Origin: Acanthosepion lycidas
Taxonomy: Eukaryota > Mollusca > Cephalopoda > Sepiida > Sepiidae
Length of the DNA: 64,000 bases
NCBI GenBank assembly: GCA_963932145.1
Contig: OZ010587.1
Coordinates: 113,985,783 to 114,049,782, forward strand
Reading direction: 5' to 3'
Position numbers and translations under genes: made by a program
Notes under the pieces: model-generated
What the model saw: only the letters and a program-made list of their open reading frames with translations
The model's database searches: none
What the model was told of the DNA's origin: nothing
Part shown: piece by piece, positions 12,180-25,289 of the stretch
Layout: every line of letters starts with the position of its first letter
Position numbering within the stretch: the stretch's first letter is position 1

Positions 12180-12714
12180 AGATAAGTATTTAATTATGTA
12201 TATGTTGTCTACGATTCTCAATGCCAACAAGAAGGAAAGAGTAGAATGTCAAACTTCTTTGTCGATTCAGTAAAGATGAAAACGGCCGCCGGTCATTTAT
12301 TATGTGATGATGGCTTCATCATGAAAAAGGCACTTAACCATGCTTCGCGTTTTTTTGCTTTTTTTGTTTTTTGCAAAACCTCGCATCCTCACATATATTA
12401 GGCCGCCATTCCTATTATTATTTACAAACGTGTAAGAGACCCAGTAGGAGGTTCCTAAGATCTCCAGAGTTTGATAGTCCCCCTCCCAGCCACCATTAAA
12501 ATAGCGGCTGGATACTTTTCGGACAAACCTTGTAGTTTAATGACGAAAGCATCAACTCACACTGCCTTATTTTTTTTTCTCTAAGATAATTTCAAATACC
12601 ACCTTATTTGTTTATCTGTTTATTTATAAAAATCTCATATCCCATCAGGACATAGGCGATCATGGTCCTCCATACATTCCTTTTTATAATCTATGAATTT
12701 CCATGACTTCTTGT
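12180..12714. other. Unassigned DNA
   Basis: No gene seen. A CCAGCC/GGCTGG inverted pair lies near 12487-12511. Confidence 0.45.
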
Positions 12715-12915
12715 TTTATAATTCAGAGTTGTTCTTCTCCTAGATTGGTTGCCATTCAACGCTATTTAACCCATAATTTTTGGTGGGGGTGAGCTGGATT
12801 CCTGCATTTCCAAAGAGCATTTCTACGAAAGTAAACGTAACAGATTAGGCCGGAATTCGAACTCGGCTCACTGATTCCAAATTTCACGCCAGTAACCATT
12901 AAACTACCTGCCCAT
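12715..12915 (-). mobile_element. tRNA-derived SINE (family 1), second copy
   Basis: Best-preserved copy of the family. On the minus strand the head reads GCAGGTAGTTTAATGGTTAC (A-box region, near 12905) and about 35 bases later GAGCCGAGTTCGAATTCCGG (B-box region, near 12865). The tail contains a GGGTTAAATAG block and GGCAACCAATCTAGGAG before ending near 12715. It supports calling 1415-1640 and 24725-24890 SINEs. Confidence 0.75.
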
Positions 12916-12919
12916 AGCT

Positions 12920-13990
12920 TTAATAATTCTTCTGAATACGTATAATTAACAACTCCTAAACAGTGTCCATTTGCAAAAGAAAGGAGACTGATATTGATCA
13001 GTACAAAAACGAATTTCTCCACGAAGTTTTCTAATATTCAATACTACTTCAATTAAATGCTATTATATTTAAAACCGGCTTTTTATTTGGTCTATATGAG
13101 TGGGCGCTGAAAAGTTTTGACTCTGATAAAGAATAGCTTCCAAAATAAATTCTTATGCTTGGTCATTTAGTAAGGTTTTCAGAAGTAGGGATGCCGTGAA
13201 AGTTACAGCTCTTCTTCGTATAACTGTCAACAAAATAACAAAAACCAATAAAAGCATCAGTGACGCGATTAAATAGATCGATATGATTAAACATTAGTCA
13301 ATTAGCTATCCAAAATGGCTGCTAATGTGATGATTTGTTTGGTTTGATTTAAAGAAATTGGTCATTTGATATTTAAGAGTAAGTAGGACGATGTTTTCAG
13401 ACGGTAAAGCGAAGATTGAAAATATCTAATGGCCGCATTTTCCTTATTGTCACAATCTATCTAAATCACTCAGCCAAAGCACTTCACTATTTCTTTCTAG
13501 TGTTCTCTTTGTTTGATTTTCTTACCAAAGACTCTTAACAAATACTAAAGAACAGCGTATTTGAAAGCCTTGAATAAAACATTATTACTGTTACCATTGT
13601 AGAAAGCTGCTGTCAGTATTTGCATGACCTAATTTCGTTTTGGCTTCAAATTATTACTTTTGGTTGATAATCGATACTCGATGCTGGGAAAATTACCTTA
13701 GAATATTTGTTAGTAAATATGGTTTAAGCAGAATGATATAGAGGTCAAATAACTGACATTTTATTTACTGAGGATGAAAGAATGATAGAGAGAAAGGAAT
13801 CGAGAAGAGGAAGGACAATAAAAGAACAGGACTCACGAGTCAGAATGTGAGGATTTTTGAAGATTGTAGTTGACAGGAAAGCAAGAATCTGGGAGAGAGA
13901 ATAAATTATTAGAAAAGAACTTATCAATATATCTACTAATGTCAAAAGTAAAATGATGAGACTATAAGAGAGGTCTCATCATCTGGTGCT
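12920..13990. other. Unassigned AT-rich DNA
   Basis: No gene recognised. The short block AGGACAATAAAAGAACA near 13812 is shared with the 149-bp repeats at 30330-30655. Confidence 0.45.
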
Positions 13991-13995
13991 TATTA

Positions 13996-14490
13996 GTGAA
14001 GACAAAGTACGAAAGAGGAAAGACAAATAACCAAAAAAGGAAAGACAAGGTACGAAAAATGAGTGACGAGGTACGAAAGAGAAAGATGTGGTACGAAAGA
14101 GTTAAGACAAGTTACCAAAAAGGAAAGACAAATAACCAAATAGGAAAGGAAGGTACGACAGAGGAAAGTCAAGGTACCAAAAAGGAAAGCAAGGTACGAA
14201 AGAGGAAAGACAAGGTATGAAATAGGAAAGACAAGGTGTCAAGGAAGAAAGACAATGAGTCAAGGAAGAAAGTCAAGGTACCAAATAGGAAAGCAAGGTA
14301 CGAAAAAGAAAGACAAGTTACAAAAAAGAGAAGACAAGGTACGAAAGAGGAAATGACAAGGTATCCAAAAGGAAAGACAAGTTACGAAAAAGGAAAGTCA
14401 TTTTACGAAAAACGAAAGACAAGGTACGAAATAGGTAAGAAACAAAAAGGAAAGACAAAGTACGAAAGAGGAAAGACAAATCGCTCGATT
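13996..14490. repeat. Irregular ~21-bp purine-rich minisatellite
   Basis: Variants of GAAAGACAAGGTACGAAAGAG, 20-22 bp long, repeat more than 20 times with substitutions and small length changes. Plus-strand Lys/Arg-rich frames here are translations of the repeat. Confidence 0.85.
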
Positions 14491-15530
14491 GTTTTGCTTT
14501 GTTTTTTTTTTATTTGCTTCACCCCCCCCACCTCTCTGTTCATGTCATGTGAATTTCATCTATATATTTATGTCAAAAAATTATACATATTCCGAAATTT
14601 TTATCATGTGCTTTTAATTCCCCCCCCCCTGTGAAAATGAATTATTATGGTACATGTTGAGATTGGACAGAGATTGACTGTCTTTTGTGGTGATTGCGCC
14701 AAATGATATTGAATTGGTCGAATTGAGCTAGGTGTAGAATAGACAGTGTCTTTCCGCATTTCCCCTTCGGCATTCTGCCACAAAATATATATTCAAGTGT
14801 TAAATATACAATATCTCTGACAAATTGAGAACCGGTCAGAACATTTGAATCGCATTGGATAGTTTGGTCTGAATTGTTGTTCCATGTTTCTGGCTGTCAG
14901 TTCATCAGAAAAACATGACCGTCGATTAAAGTCATTCTTCCAAAAGAAGGAAGCCTATTCTTTGAGGGTTATGATATTCTGACTAAAGATGAAGATGAAA
15001 CCTTAAGTCTCAGAAAATGTCTGTCATGGTTTGCTCATCTCATAGTTCCTAATATTTAAGGCTTTATTTTCAGCGATCCTGAGGTTGGCGGAACTTATCT
15101 GCAATTATAAAACCTGCCGTGCCTGGAATACGTCTGATCGACACTTTTATAGTTTAGATCAAATCAAACATCATTCAACTTGAATGAAATATTACTGAAA
15201 CGATAGAGGAAAGTTCAGAACGATATTTAACATGCATATCCCTGCCTTATATAATCAGACAACAACTAAAGCTATCATAGCAAAACAATCCAGCGGACAC
15301 TCTCTTTCCAACCCATCATCACTTGGTATGTTTCATTTGGATCAAACTAGATGAATTATACATATCGAGAAAACGGCAAAACGCAATCAAAAACATAGCG
15401 ATAAAAACATCAATTCGAGGATGAATGATAATGATCGCCATAGAATTCCTGACACAATGTTTAATAAATGAGATGGATACATTTAAATTAAACCATTAAT
15501 AAATACAAGAGAATAAGTGAGAGCTTCATA
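14491..15530. other. Unassigned DNA with poly(T) and poly(C) runs
   Basis: Begins with a T run and C runs (about 14503-14530 and 14621-14630), then AT-rich sequence with no recognised gene or repeat family. Confidence 0.45.
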
Positions 15531-15590
15531 TATATATATATGTGTGTGTGTGTCTGTGCGCGTGTGTGCGTGTGTGTGTGTGTGTATTTA
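15531..15590. repeat. (TA)n/(TG)n microsatellite
   Basis: A short TA tract passes into an interrupted TG tract with CGTG variants. Confidence 0.95.
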
Positions 15591-16500
15591 GGCAGCAAGA
15601 ATTCATACAAACAAGTTTTATTAAATTCCACCGACAAAGCGTGTCTATTTGAAATCCATCATATCTTTCTAATTTCCAAATTAAGTTTTCGACATCGCGA
15701 TTGAAGTTATGAATAAATTGTCCAAAGTTTATGTTCTTTTTATCGCCTGTTGTTTTAAAATTCTCCTGCATTGTGATAACAGTTAATTTGTTAAAAGTTA
15801 TATTTTACAAGAAGATGAACGCAAATTTACTATGGAAGATTCTGAAATCAGTGCACTTTCTCTACATTCTCGTCTAAGTAAATTTCTTTCACTTTCAATG
15901 AAAGCAACATTTTTAAAACGGAAATTTTGTTCTTATTCATTATAATGAACAAGTAAAGCATTGAGTGTTTTGTCAAATATTTCTTTTTCTGTTCATATAA
16001 TTGTTTATTTAAATTCTTTGCAGTTCTTAACAATTTATTTGGGACATTCTTTGATTACAGACTCGATTTTATTCGGTTATTATTTTGTTTTTTATTAATT
16101 AATTTTTTTAGAATAAAACTACTGTCAGGTATTTTATTTTTTGTACTGCTGTTGAAACAATAGGCACAAGAGCCACTAACTGACTGAAGTTGTTGTTTTA
16201 AGGTTGTAAAGGAGGGGGTAAGATATACTACGTATGAGGATATGTAGGATAGATAACGACTGACAATTGACCATGAAGAAATTATGATTATAGGAATCGG
16301 GGAAGCAACCGTTTAGTAATTTGTTCCACAACATAACCCATCTGAGGAAGAAACTGTTTTAGTGGAACTTCTTCCTTACCAATGGAATACGGAGGAAATA
16401 AGGATGATTCAACTTAATGTATGAGGGTCCTTTCTATGAACGACTGAACTGGTGGGACTAAGAAATGATTATCTCTCTCTATTTCTTTCTTTCCCTCTTA
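15591..16500. other. Unassigned AT-rich DNA
   Basis: No gene, repeat or RNA feature recognised. Confidence 0.45.
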
Positions 16501-17351
16501 GAGTGCGATGTGTAAATTGTCACCATCTTATATTTTAATTTTGCGCATGCGCGTTGTTTGTTTTTGTTTTTGTCGACTGCACAGTATAGTAGGGTCAGTT
16601 GGGCACTGTCTGTGAGAAAAAGTGCCTCGCAATTCATTACGACAGAAATTTGGAAACTGCATGCTGTACAGTTTGACATTCGCATCGGAAGCTCCAATAC
16701 GAACATTTCAGAGTGTTTAGGTGTCAATCTGAGGACAGTGCAGAGGATTCGGAAAGAGTTGGATGAGTCTAATGGTGATTACAAAGGTACGGCAGATTAG
16801 AAAACTCTCGCTGATCGTTCTGATAAGAAAAGAACTCCTGAATTTGTTGGTGAGGGCTTCACACTCAACACGTAGGCCCACATCAAGTGGCTTAACCTCT
16901 GGGTTAAGAGAGTGGCTGCTGGAAGACCCTATGTCTGCCAACATGACTCTGCACCATGTCACATGAACAGGAGAACCCAGTCATGGCTGTCAGACAATTT
17001 CTGCGACGACATCATCCCAAACATCTGTCCACTTAACTCCCAAGACTGCAACTCCCTTGATTATTATGTATGGGGCGGGAGTTGAACAAGAGACCAAAAA
17101 ACGCTTTCTAACACCAAAACTGAAGACAAGGATTATGGCAGCATTCACCAACTTAAACAAGGAGAGCATCCCGAAGAGTTGCAGGAGATCCCAAAGTTGT
17201 CTGGAGGCTGTGGTTGAAGCCAATGGCGATTTTGTTTAATAAATTTACTCTTTAGTATGTCAAGATATTTTTGTGTTTAATATATCCGTTAAAATGAGAT
17301 TTCAGTGTTATTTTAATTTCTTGGGTAATTTTGACGACAATTTATCCATCG

Positions 17352-17354
<3 letters not shown>
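16501..17354 (+). mobile_element. Internally deleted mariner-type transposon with both ends
   Basis: The left end near 16502 (GTGCGATGTGTAAATTGTC) and the right end at 17354 read inward (GTGCGATGGATAAATTGTCG) form imperfect inverted repeats of about 20 bp, and TA adjoins each side. Between them lies a transposase relic. At about 850 bp the element is roughly 0.4 kb short of a typical mariner, which fits the missing catalytic core. A 5' end of the same family lies at 39575-39705. Confidence 0.8.
16600..17240 (+). pseudogene. Mariner transposase relic lacking its central core
   Basis: The N-terminal helix-turn-helix half is readable as SNTNISECLGVNLRTVQRIR followed by a KKRTPEFVG segment near 16830. 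The frame then jumps to the C-terminal half: VAAGRPYVCQHDSAPCHMNR near 16910-16970, holding the second catalytic Asp, then CNSLDYYVWG near 17047, holding the third acidic position, and a terminal LEAVVEANGDF at 17200-17235. Roughly 140 residues including the first catalytic Asp are missing, and stops (near 16798 and 16873) and a frameshift near 17070 break the rest. In life the protein would cut and join transposon ends at TA sites. Confidence 0.85.
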
Positions 17355-17414
<60 letters not shown>

Positions 17415-17447
17415 CATACATATATATATATGAAAGAAAGATGAAGA

Positions 17448-17487
<40 letters not shown>

Positions 17488-17490
17488 AGT
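17354..17490. repeat. (TA)n and (GA)n microsatellites
   Basis: TA tracts at 17355-17408 and 17421-17431, then (GA)n at about 17450-17481. The TA tract starts exactly at the right end of the mariner element. Confidence 0.95.
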
Positions 17491-17895
17491 GCATGGTTTG
17501 TTTATTGCCTGTTTACGTGAATTTGACAAGGCACGTTTTAAAATCGTTAACCTCTATCGAAAGTTCACAAGAGAAAATAAATAAGCCGAGGAAAAGAAAA
17601 GAAAAGAAAACGCTCACATTTAAGCCCCCAAAATAATGAAATAAAAAGTAATGGATGAAAAAATAAGATAAATTGTTACACTGAACAGCAAGAATAAATT
17701 CGCAAGAATAAAGAATCTGGTATCATAGAGGAAAGAAATTTCCGAAACAATTTCTATAAAGAGTAAATATTGATTGACGACTTGTTTCTTCTACGCTACG
17801 CCAAATGAATCAACTATCCTCTACTTATTTGTCTTTCCTTGTTAAGAAACGTTCCACTTTTAAGTGAATTCCGTGTTGCGTAAGTTGAAACCGTA

Positions 17896-17896
<1 letters not shown>
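17491..17896. other. Unassigned AT-rich DNA
   Basis: Nothing recognised apart from a short GAAAA-rich run near 17600. Confidence 0.45.
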
Positions 17897-17965
<69 letters not shown>

Positions 17966-17998
17966 TTGTGTGTTTGTGTGTGTGCGTGTGTATGTGTA
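17897..17998. repeat. (TA)n/(TG)n microsatellite
   Basis: About 23 TA units followed by about 25 interrupted TG units. Confidence 0.95.
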
Positions 17999-18599
17999 AA
18001 AGAAATGAAAATATATTCAACAATACCAAAAGCACACAAGCCTTCATATTTATTGATCCAATCGCGCGTTCTCACGTTTGAAATCTCGCCTTCTTTCTTA
18101 AGCGAGACCAGATTTTGTTACCACTTGCTATTTTTAGCACCGAAAAGAAAACATTCACGAAGGAATTGGAGTTATCATAATTTGACAATTTTTTTTCGTA
18201 TTTCGTAATAAATACAATTGTCAACATTGAAAATACAGTCCCAATGAGATTCATGATCTCATTCAATGCAATAAGTTTAATATGCTCGTCTGTGTAACTG
18301 TTTGAAAATATATTTGTGAGAGAAACGAATTGGCAACTGAGAATTTTGAAACGTTGATGGTTTTGTTAGTTGGAACTCAATGAAAACTGTGCGCTATTAT
18401 GTCAAACTCTGCTTTAAAAAACTGTAACTGCTTTGAGACATTTTGAAATTATCTGCGCTATCATTGATTTTAAACGAATTTTCTCCATCTATTTTCTTGT
18501 ATCTTATCAGTTTTTAGCAGATTTTTTAAGTTGTTAGAATTTTTTTTTGTTTTTATATTATGCGAAAAAGTATTTTCACCATTTATTAAATTGAATTAT
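17999..18599. other. Unassigned AT-rich DNA
   Basis: No gene or repeat family recognised. Confidence 0.45.
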
Positions 18600-18760
18600 C
18601 ATAAAGTTACAAGGAGAATGGCTACGCCTTAACCGACATATGTGGTAATGAACTCAACCGGATGGAATATGTTGAATTTTGTATGAGGCACCTAGTGAGG
18701 AACGAACTGACTACTCACTAGTATTGGCCAACTAAACTAGCACCCCCCTTGCCTAATCAT
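18600..18760 (+). repeat. Unnamed dispersed repeat (ACCTAGTGA family), copy 1
   Basis: The segment GGCACCTAGTGAGGAACGAA followed by CTACTCACTAGTATTGGCCAA recurs in diverged form at 25310-25375. A second block of this family (GTTGCTTAG, then GGCACAAGGCCGAAAGTATGG, both near 19265-19330) recurs at 25405-25480. Confidence 0.5.
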
Positions 18761-18844
18761 TATCCAACACTGAACCCCCACCCAAAGCAGAACGTCATCT
18801 TTTTTTATTACTTCAAAGTCCCCCCCCCCCGCAAAAAAAATAAA

Positions 18845-18902
18845 TTTCGGCATTAAATGACCCATAAAGGGTTGATATACCGTTAAACAAATCAATTAAC
18901 CC
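18845..18902 (+). repeat. Short dispersed block shared with 42543 and 46105
   Basis: AAATTTCGGCATTAAATGAC and then GGGTTGATATACCGTTAAAC; very similar words occur at 42543-42575, 42930-42960 and 46105-46145. In the 42-kb copy the two halves are separated by an RT relic, so this block may be a junction of two ends of one LINE. A C run and an A run precede it. Confidence 0.5.
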
Positions 18903-19330
18903 AACGAAGAACGTCCCTTCAGGTCACACTGTTGCCGAGTCATCCATTTATTAATGCAATTTACAGTGTGCAATGCATTCTGTTGTGTTTAGTAAGCGAC
19001 TACTACGCCTCACCTGAACCAGATAACGCTGTGATGGATTTACACTTTGTTATTCTCTTTAGACGTGTCACATTGCCACTTCTTTCGGGCAAATAGTCGA
19101 CTTCTTGATTAAAGGCGACCACATGACACTAAAATATTAGGGCCCTTTACCTTGGCTATGAAAATTCAAACCCACGAATTTGATTTCATTTTTTCCTAAT
19201 TATGGGTAAAATAGTCGAAAGTAAAGAAGTAGGAATTACAAACGTACATGCTAAAGTATGGTGATTTTCTAAGTGTTGCTTAGATGTGGCACAAGGCCGA
19301 AAGTATGGGGAACTCAGTAATGATCGAACT

Positions 19331-20480
19331 CACCATTCCTACTTGCTAAAATAGGATTAGCTCACAAGCTGAAAAACTCGATGGATCCAATATTTTTGTA
19401 TGTCCATTATTTTGCAAGATGTCTGTTATCACTGGCTTGAATGAGAGAAAATCCTAAAAATTTAGTACCTTCTTCAGTATTTTTACAGATAGCAAAAACC
19501 ACATATTTATCGTTTCATTGAATGATAAAGCTTAAATTTCCTGTCTCGATTGTCGTACTTTTGGCATTATTTCAAATATGCCAAATATTAGGGGTATCAT
19601 CCTAGCATTCATATTACAGGTGAGGTCCTGCTATTTTTTCAATTTCTTTTCTTCCCACTTCATCCTTTATTCAATAAAATCAGACAGATCCTCTTTTAAT
19701 GTTTAACATTACGGATCTAGTATTCTCTATTAGATTGTTGGTCAGAATCACAAAGTTCCAGAATTCCAGAGTTTACCTAATGGAAAACCAAGTCGTTTGC
19801 ACTGTTCTCAATCTATGACTGTTCCTACTCTGTTGTACCTGCACTATTACTTCATCTTTCATGGACTACACGTTTGACTTGAGGTAGTCACGTTCAAACA
19901 TGATTCTTATTGAGAATATTTTAATTTAATTTATTTTTCTCTATATATTCCACGCTGTATTGCCGTTTCTTTTCATCTTGAAATGTGAAAATATTTTACG
20001 ACGATTACACCGACTACAACTATGTAGTCCACTTTTAGTTCTTTCATGCATATTAAATTCTTGAGACGTTTTAAGGAAATTGCTATCAGGATAGAAATGA
20101 ATAACCTCATCGCGAGATGATAGCGATTCTCCTTGATTTGTCTTGATTTTGTTGAAAAATGAGTAAAATATGTCAAATATGTCAGATCAAAGGTAAAAAT
20201 AGAAGTATCTAATGTGAAGCAGATCTTATCTAAAGAGAGAATATATGCCCAAAATATCCTGTTATATATTTAAAAAAAAGACAACGTGCATCATTGACAA
20301 TCACTTTGCAGATCCTAAACAGAGCATCACTGTTCAACTTGATTGTCAGTAACCCAGCATTGACACCTCTGCATTACACCAGAACTATGTAGATTTATTG
20401 CGGATGGGTGCTATCTGTCAATGCAATGCCTCTCTCGGTAAAATAAAGGCCTGCTTAGTAAAAGAAGGTTTCGCATGGTA
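19331..20480. other. Unassigned AT-rich DNA
   Basis: No gene or repeat family recognised. Confidence 0.45.
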
Positions 20481-20582
20481 TTAGGTTGGTGCAAAAATAA
20501 TGACGTAATAATGTCGTTTTTTGACGTTAAAAAATACGTCAAAAAACGACATTATTACGTCATTATTTTTGCCCCAACCAAA
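20481..20582. mobile_element. Palindromic mariner MITE, copy 2
   Basis: A 102-bp palindrome with the same left end as copies 1 and 3 and TA on both flanks. The right end has drifted slightly (GCCCCAACCAAA instead of GCACCAACCTAA). No coding capacity. Confidence 0.9.
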
Positions 20583-23500
20583 TAAAATAAAACTTCGCTC
20601 GTTCGGAAAAACAAAGTTTCGCTCGGTAAAACAAATTCAGCAAAAATTAAGTTTTTTGCCAATTCTTCATAACATTTTCTGAGTATCAAACTATTCAGAA
20701 AGTTAGGAGTTGTCAGCCCAATTCTCTCGGATTTCTTTTTAGAAATTCTCAAAACTTTATTGGTAACAAATAGAAAATTGTCAATAATATGACAAAATAT
20801 TAATCGTATAGATTTACACCCGAGTGTGTATCTAGAAAATACGACATTAATAGAAAACTAAGCAAACAACGTATTGCACTTAAAAGTAAGAAAAATCTAG
20901 GAATGAAAGATTTGGAAGAAACGGAACGATGATAAAGACGGGAAGGGTGCGATTTCAGAGGAGGAGGTAAGACTTCTGTGAAGAATGGCCCCGCAGGAAG
21001 AAAATTGTCGGAATGGGGAGGAGAAAAAAAGAAGAAAAATCCAACGCCAACGAAGCTATAAAAGAAGCTCTTTATTTTATTTTACTTTTTTAAAGGGGCG
21101 TTAATATGCATAGAGATGACGTAAATAGATATTTAGGAATATAAACGACGGTAAACATTTAGGGCCACGTGCGCTGTTATGATTTTTGTCCTCTGGGTTT
21201 CGTTTCGTGAGATAGTTCAGAAATAATGAACGGGTTTTCTTGCTTAAGAGACGCATTCATTATTGGAAATTTTGCTCTTTAAATACCATTTTCCGTGGAG
21301 AGGAGAAACGCCCGGAGCAACTGATTTAATTTCTCTCTAGATTTGTCATGATGGAATTGCTATTTTTTTAAAGCTTAACTGTCCCCACTACACACACAAA
21401 AAAAATCGATCACGATAATAAAAATAAAATGTTATTTGGAAATATTTAATTTCCATATAACATTTTATTTCTTAAATAATCTCTTTATTGATTATTCATT
21501 GAATAATCATTTCGTTCCATAATTCTGATATATTTTTAAGTCAACATCAAAATAGGTCAACTCATAATATTCTTATCTAAATTTAAATTGGCCGAAACTG
21601 ACAGGAATAAGCAATCACCATTTGTGAATGAATAATGAGATTGTATGATATTCGAATTACTGAGATGAAACTGAGGCAAAATATTTCACTAGCTTATTTC
21701 TTTTTTTTCTTGTTTTACCCCACGATAATTTCTAAGGAAGACACGTGTTTGAGTAAACGACCTGTTTTTTTAACAGTTTAAATTACGTCTGCCAGCCTGT
21801 GAATTCGAGAGTCTTACTGAAGAAAAATGTGCTCCACAGCAGAGTTCGCCTGTTGGATCACACGCTGATCTTCCCTACGCAGGTTCGAACTCATTTTTGT
21901 TCATTGTCACTCGGATGCACAGTTAAGTATTTCTTTTCCTTTTTCTTATTTAAGTCTACCCTATTACTTTCCCTATTGTCCATTTCATGTGAATTGCTGT
22001 TTATCTTCCACTTCCGGTCTTCATTACTTTCTTTTCTCTCTTTCATCAACCAATAAAAACAGCCTACACCCACCCGCCCATTAATTGCTTTCTACGCAGG
22101 CTCTTTTTTCTTTCATTTTTACCTTCTTGAAATTTTTCTTTCTTCGTTTTTTTATTTCTAACTTATGAATGAAGGAATCTCGCAAACAGAGATTAGAATG
22201 AAGATCAATGACTTCTGTAGGAAAAAGTTCGTTTATTATCTGCTTTTTTGGCGGGAATTAATGAGAAAATATAAACAAAACGGTTGCTATTTTTTTATTG
22301 ACAAGAAAGGAAAGAGAAGATAAATGACTGACAATTAGATTTTTATTAATATTAAAAAAGGAAAATATTTTTTGAGCTTCTACAGAAAGATGCAAAATTG
22401 TTTAGCATGAAATGACCAAATTACTTCAATGCTTCACAATTTTACTTATATTAAAAAATTTAATTAGTATTTTATTATTTGATTATATATGGTTCTTTAT
22501 TCAGTTGTATTTTATTAAAAATTATTTTAGTCAACATAGGAAGCGCTTCAATAGAAAATGTTAAAACTAAAATAAGCTGCCAAAAATAATTTAGAGATAA
22601 GTGAGCAATAAGCAAAATGTTTATGTTTCTCAAACTTGCAACTGACGATTTAAGTGAATCGGCAAAAAGAATACTGGATGTGGATTGATCTAAAAGTTCA
22701 GTCTAAGAACTTGTAATATTTTCTGTGTCGTTTTACATTCTTTTAAATTATTTAAAAGACATTAACAAACAAATAAAAAAAAAAGATCGCTATTGTGACA
22801 TAGTCGCAACATCAGATGTGTTTCACTGCGTGGCTCAAATTGGCGTTTGCTTGGTTTTATCACTATGTTAGTCTCTACGGCTGTCTCTTCAGGCTAATGT
22901 ACCAAAGTCGTATTGTTTCTGTTACTGAAAGTCAAACCAACCATTTTTTCACCAGGAGGAAGATTTATGTAGTATTAAATAGAACAACCTACGTGGTTAC
23001 TTTTCTTATCCCCAGCAGGGAAATTTTCCCGACAACTTGTCTGTGACAGAGAGGGTAAAGTGTGTGAGGGAGATTTCTCAATCTTAGAATTTGCTGACGC
23101 ACGTTCGTTCTAGTCGAGAATTCTTACTGAAGAATTGTGGCGGAAGATCTGGTCTCGCTAATTGCTCATTCGTCGATTCACAGGCCAATGAAATGGCCAC
23201 ATACGTCTTCTTTTCTTTTTTTTTTTTTTAAATGCCACACAATGCTACACTATAATTTCGAAAGAAAATATCAGTTAAAATTAATAATAAGGATTTTAAA
23301 TAATGCTTCATCGAGTAAAACGTAATAAAAAAACATTGCTACTAGTAATATATTGGCATAAGAAGCAAATGGCGCCGATAGGGGCCCTGGAGTTAGTATT
23401 GTATTCTCTTTCAATTGCCCCCACCCCCCCGACTCCGAGCGCCCTAGTGCCATTATCACCTTGCTTAGGGATGAGACGATTAAAATATAATTATACCCTC

Positions 23501-24724
23501 CTAATTAGTGCTATCAGATTTCACTTTGGAATATAGAACCATAGCATGATCACTTTAGGCCACAGCCACGCTAGTGTTGATGCTGTTGTTTTTATAGCGA
23601 CATTTCTAGCCTTAATCACAACAGGTCCTGAATTAAGTGTTGTCTTTCTCTTAGGCTGTTTACCAAACAAAGCCAGATCACCTGGTCTGAGCTACTATTT
23701 AACACATAGCTGTGGGGAGAAGTTTATTTGTGTGAAAGTGAACGCAAAGATCTTGGTCTTTGTGTGTCGATTGCTGCTACGTCAGCTGTCCAGGCGTCAT
23801 GGGGATTAAATAAAACACGAACAAAATTTTAATTAAAAAGTTTACAAAAAAGCATCAAAGGTCTGTAGTAATTCCGTTTAATAGCATTAAATTGGTTCAT
23901 CTTTGTTTAGTATCATAACTTGATTAAGTAAACCATTTAGCGTCAGTCTAATAATTACTGAATGTCATCATAAGGGCTGGATGCGGGTGAGAAGCTGAAA
24001 CATCAACCGAAAGTATCCTATTTCTGTCGATTTACTGAAATAATCGAATCGAATCTTGGTTTCCCCACATTCTTTGATTTCCATTTTACAAACTTATGAT
24101 CATTGTTATTCATTGATGCAGCAAATGTGATTATTTGCTTTTGACGTTATGTAATGCTTTTCTTCTTCGTAACTTCCTCTCTGCAGTTGGCATTACAAAG
24201 ACACAGTGGATGCTTGGCTAAACTTCTACAATGGTGAAACTACTTTGTATCAGAATCGTGAATAATGATCCTGAACAATGAATGACGGGGGTTAGTCCCG
24301 CAGGAGACTTGCGAAAACAAGAAAACTGAAAAAAAAATGAGTTTGAGACAATGGAATATATACTTGGGGGATGGATCATTATTACAGCACGAAACAAGAA
24401 AGGAAATGTTTTCAAATTCCTTTCAATACTAGTCTATCGATTATTTGCTGTTAATGAATTGTCTTTTGCCGTAAGCTTGACTCCTGATTTGGACAAATGG
24501 TTTCGTTCTTACGTTTAACTAACACTAGAACAGCTATTGAAGCTTACTGGAAACACTAAGTCACAAACAATTATCAAGGGAGATTTACAATATTATTTTT
24601 TAGTCTTAAGCTTTGTTTTTTGTTGTTTTTTTTCCTCTATCGATTATTTAATGACGAAATCTAAATATTTTTGTACACAATTTTATATTTTTTTGGAGGT
24701 AATAATGGATCAATAACACAATTT
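20583..24724. other. Long unassigned AT-rich segment
   Basis: Apart from the hairpins at 21423-21509, I recognise nothing over about 4 kb. Short frames at 21799-22056, 22816-23046 and 23546-23809 have no familiar motif, and no splice-bounded exon series is apparent. If the window holds a host intron or intergenic spacer without young transposons, this is the best candidate. Confidence 0.45.
21423..21509. repeat. Two adjacent hairpins
   Basis: The first hairpin has 21-bp arms (21423-21443 and 21449-21469) with one mismatch and a 5-base loop. The second has perfect 10-bp arms (21489-21498 and 21500-21509) with a 1-base centre. No matching copy elsewhere in the window was seen. Confidence 0.8.
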
Positions 24725-24890
24725 TTACTAATTAACCCATAAAAAGGTGGATTCATACCGTTTTCCAAGAGTATTTGTATGTAAGTGAATATAACGAACC
24801 CAACTGGAATTGAAACTCGGCTCTCCTATTAACAATTCCGAGTCATTATTCATTACACCACCCGCACATCCAAGCTTACAACTTCTTAGT
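24725..24890 (-). mobile_element. tRNA-derived SINE (family 1), third copy
   Basis: Minus-strand head near 24880 reads GCGGGTGGTGTAATGAATAA, with a B-box-like GAGCCGAGTTTCAATTCC near 24815. The tail words resemble the copy at 12715-12915 but are more diverged. Confidence 0.6.
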
Positions 24891-25289
24891 ATTCTGAAGA
24901 GGTTCCCTATCTAGCTACTGACCAGACTCGACGTTGCTTAACTTCGGTGATCTTATGGGAACTTTTAATTTTTACAAAGGAATAATAAATTCATTGTATG
25001 CCAAAGTTAGCCCCATAAATATATTTTGTAAGCCATAGTTCTTTAAACGCCTATTGTATAGCTTCAGAAGTGGAACATTTCGCTAATATAGGAAGTTTTT
25101 CTTTACTCTGATGACTTTCTGATACACTAAAGTAATCTTCATAAAAAAGTGTGTTCACCGAGATTATGAGAGTCATGTTCAATATTTACTTGCTATTCAC
25201 GAATTTATAGAGAGAAATCGCATCTCAGCTTAAAAGTGAACTAGAGAGATATTTTTGTAAAGGTAATAATAAGGCTACCCTATAAATAA

